A DNA stretch of 64,000 bases from contig NZ_CP016753.1 of NCBI RefSeq assembly GCF_002240055.1, positions 1,922,001 to 1,986,000 of the forward strand. The letters run 5' to 3'. Positions 59,137 to 64,000 of this stretch are shown piece after piece. The notes beneath the pieces are model-generated. The model was not told the origin of the DNA, made no database searches, and saw only the letters and a program-made list of their open reading frames with translations. The position numbers and the translations under genes are program-made. Position 1 is the stretch's first letter. Each line of letters begins with the position of its first letter. Origin of the DNA: Leptotrichia sp. oral taxon 498 (GTDB taxonomy: Bacteria > Fusobacteriota > Fusobacteriia > Fusobacteriales > Leptotrichiaceae).

Positions 59137-59167
59137 AAAAAAAGACACATTTGTTTCAGTGCCTTTT
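59137..59167 (-). terminator. Terminator after the 59179 gene, copy 2 of the 31-bp direct repeat
   Basis: Same hairpin and T run as at 58287-58317, with one mismatch in the loop. It ends the transcript of the small membrane protein gene 12 bp upstream of it. Confidence 0.8.
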
Positions 59168-59178
59168 TAAATAATATT

Positions 59179-59538
59179 TTAATCCACAAACAGCAGATTA
59201 CTTATCTCGTCTATTTTCGGTATTTCAAATTCTTTTCCTAAAATTGAAAATACTGCCGCTACAGCTTGCAATATTAATATAATTGCAACAATTATAAAAA
59301 ATAGTGCAGAGCCAATTTTCATTATTATATTTAATGGCAGTGCCACAATTATTATGACATTTAGTGAAAGTGTCTGTTTTGAATATTTTCTGACAAATTC
59401 GTTTTCTGGTTCTAAAATTAATACGATTAAAGAAAAAATTAGTCCAACTCCCACGAAAGTGCTTAAATTCGTTAAAAATGCCACAGCATTAGCCCTTAAT
59501 CCAGCTATTGATCTCTGATTTTTAATATCTAAATCCAT
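59179..59538 (-). CDS. Small membrane protein, DUF4870-like
   Basis: A 119-aa protein with three predicted transmembrane helices (about 18-42, 56-76 and 77-98). The pattern ANAVAFLTNLSTFVGVGLIFSLIVLIL, PENEFVRKYSKQTLSLNVI and VFSILGKEFEIPKI resembles the DUF4870 (Tic20-like) family, whose function is unknown. AGGAGG precedes the ATG. Confidence 0.7.
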   Translation of the reverse strand: MDLDIKNQRSIAGLRANAVAFLTNLSTFVGVGLIFSLIVLILEPENEFVRKYSKQTLSLNVIIIVALPLNIIMKIGSALFFIIVAIILILQAVAAVFSILGKEFEIPKIDEISNLLFVD

Positions 59539-59562
59539 TTTTTACCTCCTAAATTTTGTATG

Positions 59563-59591
59563 ATTTTAACATATATTTAAAAAAAAATCAA
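59563..59591 (-). promoter_or_regulatory. Promoter of the DUF4870-like gene
   Basis: On the minus strand TTGATT (59591-59586), a 17-bp spacer and TAAAAT (59568-59563) lie just downstream of the recombinase gene. Confidence 0.65.
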
Positions 59592-59598
59592 TTTAAAC

Positions 59599-60603
59599 TT
59601 ATTTCTTTGCCAAAGGATGCGTATTCATGTAAATATCCCGCAGTAGATTTTTATTCACATGAGTATACATCTGTGTTGTTGAAAGGGAACTATGTCCTAA
59701 GAGCTCTTGTAAATATTCCATATCTATTCCTTTATTTAAAAGCTCTACTGCAAATGAATGACGAAATACATGTGGGGTTATTTCCTTTTCTATTCCCGCA
59801 TTTTTTGCATGACCTGAAATTAATCTTCTGAGCGACCGTGTAGTCAGTTTTCTGCCTTTACTATTTACAATTATCGCATCTGGCGTGTAATTTTTATACT
59901 GTTTTTGTTTTTCTGCAATATATTTTATCAGCCATTTTTTTGCAGTTTCACTAAAAAAAGTAAACCTTTCCTTGCCACCTTTTCCAATGACACGGATTTC
60001 ACGTTCCTCAATGTCAACCATATATTCACTTAAATTTATGAGTTCTACCGAACGAAGACCGCTGGAATAAAGAAGTTCTATGATAAGCCTGTCCCTTAAT
60101 CCAAGAATTTTACTTGTGTCAATCACATTCCTCAACTTTTGCAGCTCATCTCGATTTATAACATCTGGCAGTTCTTTTTCAAATTTTGGCATATTTATGT
60201 AAATAACTTTATTTGTCTTTACTACTTTAATTTCCTGCAAATATTTAAAAAATGTTCTGAGAGCCGATATTTTACGATTTATGCTTCTTTTAGAAACTGG
60301 CTTAATCTCTTTTTTTCTACCCAAAACATCTTTTTTGTCAGATTTATTTTCTTTTCTTTCTGGAGAATTTAAAAACATGATAAATGACCTAAAAGTCATC
60401 ATTTCAATTTGCTCAAAATCATAAATTTTTTCATATTTAAAAAGATATTCTGCAAACTGAAGCAAATCCCTTTTATAACTTCTAATCGTATTATAACTTT
60501 TACCCATCAGCACTTCCTCATAATACAAAAATTTATCGACATAGGAAAGAAGAGCTTCGCTTTTCTGCTGCTTTAAAATGTTATTTTTTTTCTCATTTTC
60601 CAT
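59599..60603 (-). CDS. xerC: Tyrosine recombinase of the XerC/XerD family
   Basis: A 334-aa site-specific recombinase. It has an N-terminal SAM-like DNA-binding domain (SYVDKFLYYEEVLMGKSYNTIRSYKRDL) and a C-terminal catalytic domain with the set Arg (LLYSSGLRSVELINL), Lys (IGKGGKERF), His-x-x-Arg (PHVFRHSFA), His (LLGHSSLSTTQ) and nucleophile Tyr (MYTHV). It resembles Xer proteins that resolve chromosome dimers. Its place after dprA and topA matches the gene order seen in many Firmicutes and Fusobacteria, so it is more likely housekeeping than a phage integrase. XerC versus XerD is not certain. Confidence 0.9.
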   Translation of the reverse strand: MENEKKNNILKQQKSEALLSYVDKFLYYEEVLMGKSYNTIRSYKRDLLQFAEYLFKYEKIYDFEQIEMMTFRSFIMFLNSPERKENKSDKKDVLGRKKEIKPVSKRSINRKISALRTFFKYLQEIKVVKTNKVIYINMPKFEKELPDVINRDELQKLRNVIDTSKILGLRDRLIIELLYSSGLRSVELINLSEYMVDIEEREIRVIGKGGKERFTFFSETAKKWLIKYIAEKQKQYKNYTPDAIIVNSKGRKLTTRSLRRLISGHAKNAGIEKEITPHVFRHSFAVELLNKGIDMEYLQELLGHSSLSTTQMYTHVNKNLLRDIYMNTHPLAKK

Positions 60604-60657
60604 TTTTTAATTCTCCTTTTTGAAAATTTTTCAAAATTTTTAATGATAAATTAAATA

Positions 60658-63042
60658 TTATTTTTTTGTAATTGACTTTTTCGCAGTTTTCGCTTTTGTT
60701 TTTCTAGTTGCAGTCTTCTTTTTAGTTGTCGCTTTTTTTGCTGTTTTAGCTGCTGATTTTGTCTTATCTTTTGTTTCAGTTTTTTTGTCAGAAGCAACCG
60801 TTATTTTCCCAGTTTTTATATTTTTAATTGTCTTGCAATCTGGATAACCTGTACAAGCTAGAAATTTTCCAAATCGTCCATTTTTTATTTCAAACGGTTT
60901 TCCACAATTCGGACAAACTCCGGCTTCTTTTACAATCTTCTCATTTTCTTCTAAAATTCTAGTCATTTCTTCGTTAATTTGCAAAATATCATCAACTTCA
61001 ACTATTGCTCCCTTTTTAAACTTTTGTTTCAATTCTGGTGGCAACGACATTCTTTTTTCATCTTTTTCATAATTTTCACTTTCCAAATACTCCCCAAATC
61101 GCCCACTTTTCAATAAATAACGGCTCCCATCTTCCGTAAAAAAATCTGTCAAAATTCCTTTTTTTGTACTCTGAATTTTTTCGACTTCCTCTTTTACAAA
61201 AATTTGTCCATTTTCTAGCTGCTCTTGTGGAATAACGACTTTTTTCAATGAAACTGTTTCTTTTTCATTACTCTCGCTTACCAGATATTTTCCATAAAGC
61301 CCTGTTTTTAAAACCATAGGAGCTCCCTTACTATCCAGCACATCCGAAACAATTCGTTTACTTTTTATCTTTTCAATTTCAATTTCAAATTTTTTAATAT
61401 CTTTTTCCAGCGAATCATAAAAATCTGACAGAAGCTGTACCCATTCAACTAGACCTTCTTCAACTTTGTCGAGATCTTTCTCCATATTTGCTGTAAATTT
61501 TACATTTATTATATTTCTAAAGTTTTTAACTAATTCATCTTTTACTTCATAGCCCAAATAAGTTGGGAAAAATCGCTTGTCAACGACTTCGACATATTCC
61601 CTTGCCTTTAGTGTTTCAACTATCGTAGCATAAGTCGACGGTCTTCCAATTCCTTCAGATTCAAGTTTTTTCACAAGAGTCGCTTCCGAAAATCTTGTCG
61701 GTGCTTTTGTTATTCCTTCCTCAATATTTAATTTTTCAATCGGATAAATATCATTTTCTTTTAATTCTGGAAAATCCCCTGTTTTTATTTCATCCTCGTC
61801 TTTAAAAATTTTGTAATAACCGTCAAAAACTACTTTATTAATCGTCCCACGGAATTTGTAGTCGCCATTTACTGCATTAATTTGCATCTGCTCATATTTC
61901 ATCGCCGCAAACTGTGAAACCAAAAATCTGTCCCAAATTAATTTATATAGTTTATATTGCTCATTTGTCAAATTGTCTTTTATCGAATCTGGTGTAAGCT
62001 CGATGTAGGACGGTCTAATTCCTTCGTGCGCATCTTGAACATTTGATTTTGAATTTCGTGTCACATATTTTCCAACATATTTTTCACCGTAATTTTGAGT
62101 TATGTAATCTTTTGCCATATTTATCGCATCGTTTGAAATCCTTGTCGAATCTGTTCTCATGTATGTGATAAGCCCTTTATTTTCGCCATCTATTGACAGT
62201 CCTTCATAAAGTTGCTGTGCAATTCTCATAGTTTTAGTTGCGCCGTAACCCAAATATGATGAAGCCAGTTGTTGCAATGTGCTTGTTTTAAAGACAAGTG
62301 GCGGTCTTTGAGATTTTTTCTTAACTTCGATTTTGTCAAGCGTAAGTTTGCCATTTTTCAAATCTTTTTTCAACTTTTTTATCACTTTTTCATCAAAAAT
62401 TCTGTCAACTTTTTCATCGGCAATCTTTATTAAATTAAGATTTATATTTTTTTGAATAGACGCGCTGACTTCCCAGTATTTTTGCGGCACAAATGCTTTT
62501 ATTTCATCTTCCAGGTCACAAATTAATTTTAGTGCAACCGACTGAACTCTTCCAGCACTCGCATTTCTGCTTATGATTTTCCACAAAAGTGGACTTATTT
62601 TGTATCCGACTATTCTATCTAGCAGTCTTCTTGCCTGTTGCGAATGGACAAGATTTTTATTTATTACTCTTGGATTTTTTATCGCATTGGTTACGGCATT
62701 TTTTGTAATTTCGTTAAATTCTATTCTTTTAATTTTGTCTGGCTGATTTATGTAATTTGCGATATGCCAAGCTATTGCTTCTCCCTCCCTGTCTTGATCG
62801 GACGCAAGATACACAACACTTGCCTTTTTTGATTTTTCCTTTAAATTTTTTAAAATTTCACCTTTACCTTTTATAACCTTGTATTGCGGTTCAAAATTGT
62901 TTTCTATGTCAATTCCCAATTTTGTTTTCGGCAAATCAATCACATGTCCATAAGATGCTGTAACTTCATAGCCTCTTCCTAGTATTTTTTCAATAGTTTT
63001 CGCCTTTGATGGCGACTCCACAATTACTAACTTTTTTGCCAA
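60658..63042 (-). CDS. topA: DNA topoisomerase I
   Basis: A 794-aa type IA topoisomerase that relaxes negative supercoils. The Toprim domain starts KLVIVESPSKAKTIEKILG and has ASDQDREGEAIAWH. The active-site tyrosine is in ITYMRTDSTRIS. A C-terminal zinc ribbon (CPNCGKPFEIKNGRFGKFLACTGYPDC) precedes a tail of about 45 residues of almost only Lys/Thr/Ala, probably for DNA contact. The start codon is TTG at 63042 with AGGAG upstream. It lies 16 bp after dprA in one operon. Confidence 0.97.
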   Translation of the reverse strand: MAKKLVIVESPSKAKTIEKILGRGYEVTASYGHVIDLPKTKLGIDIENNFEPQYKVIKGKGEILKNLKEKSKKASVVYLASDQDREGEAIAWHIANYINQPDKIKRIEFNEITKNAVTNAIKNPRVINKNLVHSQQARRLLDRIVGYKISPLLWKIISRNASAGRVQSVALKLICDLEDEIKAFVPQKYWEVSASIQKNINLNLIKIADEKVDRIFDEKVIKKLKKDLKNGKLTLDKIEVKKKSQRPPLVFKTSTLQQLASSYLGYGATKTMRIAQQLYEGLSIDGENKGLITYMRTDSTRISNDAINMAKDYITQNYGEKYVGKYVTRNSKSNVQDAHEGIRPSYIELTPDSIKDNLTNEQYKLYKLIWDRFLVSQFAAMKYEQMQINAVNGDYKFRGTINKVVFDGYYKIFKDEDEIKTGDFPELKENDIYPIEKLNIEEGITKAPTRFSEATLVKKLESEGIGRPSTYATIVETLKAREYVEVVDKRFFPTYLGYEVKDELVKNFRNIINVKFTANMEKDLDKVEEGLVEWVQLLSDFYDSLEKDIKKFEIEIEKIKSKRIVSDVLDSKGAPMVLKTGLYGKYLVSESNEKETVSLKKVVIPQEQLENGQIFVKEEVEKIQSTKKGILTDFFTEDGSRYLLKSGRFGEYLESENYEKDEKRMSLPPELKQKFKKGAIVEVDDILQINEEMTRILEENEKIVKEAGVCPNCGKPFEIKNGRFGKFLACTGYPDCKTIKNIKTGKITVASDKKTETKDKTKSAAKTAKKATTKKKTATRKTKAKTAKKSITKK

Positions 63043-63058
63043 CTTTCTTTCTCCTGTT

Positions 63059-64000
63059 TTAAATAATTCTTATATATTTTGAGCCATTCGTTTCGGTAAT
63101 CAAACCTTTTATTTCTAAACTCATTATTATTGAAAATAATTTTACTCTATCCACTTTTTCATTCGTTTTATTAATTATTTCTTCAAAGCTTGTCTCTTCC
63201 GTTATCGCTTCAAACACGATTTTCTCTTCTGAACTCAATTTTTTTAGTTTGCTTTTCTCTTTTTTTATGTCCCACAAAAACTCTTTTGCTATATCTTCAG
63301 CACTAGCCACAAGTTTAGCTTTGTTATCTCTTATTAAATTATTACAGCCCTCAAACGACGGATAATTGATGCACCCTGGTATTGCAAAAATTTCCCTGTC
63401 CATAGAAAATCCAAGTTCTGCTGTTATGAGCGAACCTCCAGATTTAAAACTTTCAGCAATTAAAATTCCGTCTGACATTCCAGCTATGATTCTGTTTCTT
63501 CTAGGAAAAGTCCACCTTGTTGGCTGAGTTCCCAGCGGATATTCACTCACAATAGTCCCAATTTCACTAATTTTTTGCCACAAATCTCGATTTTCATAAG
63601 GATAGACAACATCTATTCCGCTTCCCACGACAGCTATGACTTCCATTTCACATTCAATAGCCTTTTTTTGTGCAATCGAGTCAATTCCTTCTGCAAGTCC
63701 GCTTATTATTGTGACATCGTAACTCGACAGTTCCTTTACTATCTTTTCACATGCACTTTTCCCAAAACTTGTAAATTTTCTCGTTCCAACGACAGCAATA
63801 TTTCGTTTATTATCCACAAAGATTTTGTCCTTGTCTATTTTTATTCTGTCATATTCTTTTATTTTTTTTCCTTTTAAATATAAAAATACGGGAAAATCTT
63901 TTATCTCTTTCAGTCTTTTGGGATATTCCACATCGTTTACGCTCACTATCCTCACTTTATTACGCCTATAGAGCGCAAGTCTTTCTTCCAAATTAATTTT
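63059..64000 (-). CDS. dprA: DNA processing protein DprA, N terminus outside the window
   Basis: The Rossmann-fold DprA/Smf core is clear: VVGTRKFTSFGKSA, ISGLAEGIDSIAQKKAIE, VGSGIDVVYPYENRDL, EYPLGTQPTRWTFPRRNRIIAGMSDGILIAES and GSLITAELGFSMDREIFAIPG. A C-terminal winged-helix-like segment follows. DprA loads RecA on incoming single-stranded DNA during transformation. The reading frame is open to the window edge and the protein lacks the usual N-terminal 40-60 residues, so the true start is beyond 64000. Confidence 0.95.
   Translation of the reverse strand, partial: KINLEERLALYRRNKVRIVSVNDVEYPKRLKEIKDFPVFLYLKGKKIKEYDRIKIDKDKIFVDNKRNIAVVGTRKFTSFGKSACEKIVKELSSYDVTIISGLAEGIDSIAQKKAIECEMEVIAVVGSGIDVVYPYENRDLWQKISEIGTIVSEYPLGTQPTRWTFPRRNRIIAGMSDGILIAESFKSGGSLITAELGFSMDREIFAIPGCINYPSFEGCNNLIRDNKAKLVASAEDIAKEFLWDIKKEKSKLKKLSSEEKIVFEAITEETSFEEIINKTNEKVDRVKLFSIIMSLEIKGLITETNGSKYIRII

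Noticed and set aside
59599-60603. Phage integrase marking a mobile element
   Set aside because: The gene order with topA and dprA and the Xer-like sequence fit a chromosomal recombinase. No att repeats or phage genes are nearby.

Overview
The window is very AT-rich DNA, mostly coding on the minus strand. It most resembles a member of the Leptotrichiaceae (Fusobacteriota). The reasons are the large fusobacterial-type autotransporter with its characteristic N-terminal domain, the class Ib nrdHIEF genes, a 37-nt CRISPR repeat whose minus-strand form ends in ATTGAAAC, and Kdo/O-antigen-type surface genes beside core genes (metH, ligA, topA, dprA). The species call is an inference; no rRNA is present.

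Layout. 1-3.8 kb: small plus-strand envelope genes (a truncated ORF, a lipoprotein, two membrane proteins, a cupin). 3.9-8.7 kb: metH and a split chromate transporter pair. 8.8-9.8 kb: a CRISPR array of 9 repeats and its probable leader, with no cas genes in the window. 9.8-11.8 kb: ligA. 12.0-20.9 kb: class Ib ribonucleotide reductase (nrdH-nrdI-nrdE and nrdF) under tandem NrdR boxes. A restriction-modification module sits between nrdE and nrdF: a fused C5-cytosine/N6-adenine methyltransferase, an unknown protein and a frameshifted HNH endonuclease. 21.2-23.9 kb: an RNA uracil methyltransferase and an aminotransferase.

24.0-44.5 kb is the most unusual part: about 20 kb, all on the minus strand, with a strong promoter at its head. 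Reading downstream it encodes three tandem paralogues of unknown function, a HerA/DUF87-type ATPase with a long Ser/Thr/Gly linker, two paralogous proteins with glycine-rich hydrophobic N termini, an unknown 185-aa protein, a coiled-coil protein ending in a GrpE-like domain, an Hsp70-like ATPase, a catalytically degenerate Hsp70 paralogue, a membrane-anchored coiled-coil GrpE-like protein, a RelBE-type toxin-antitoxin pair, and two more Hsp70-like genes that are recent duplicates of each other (one frameshifted). I know of no described system with this content. I read it as a dedicated Hsp70/nucleotide-exchange-factor machine working with a HerA-like ATPase and membrane-active small proteins. 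The biological role (defence, antagonism, envelope assembly) is open.

44.5-51.4 kb: a surface-polysaccharide operon (manC, kdsD/kpsF, flippase, glycosyltransferases, polymerase). 51.6-58.1 kb: a giant autotransporter interrupted by a one-base change in a poly-A tract. 58.3-59.2 kb: hicAB bounded by two near-identical terminators. 59.2-64.0 kb: a small membrane protein, a XerC/D-type recombinase, topA and the 3' part of dprA.

Three genes (restriction endonuclease, one Hsp70 copy, autotransporter) are each broken by a single-base change in a homopolymer. These may be phase-variable or decayed genes, or base-calling errors, and need raw-read checking.
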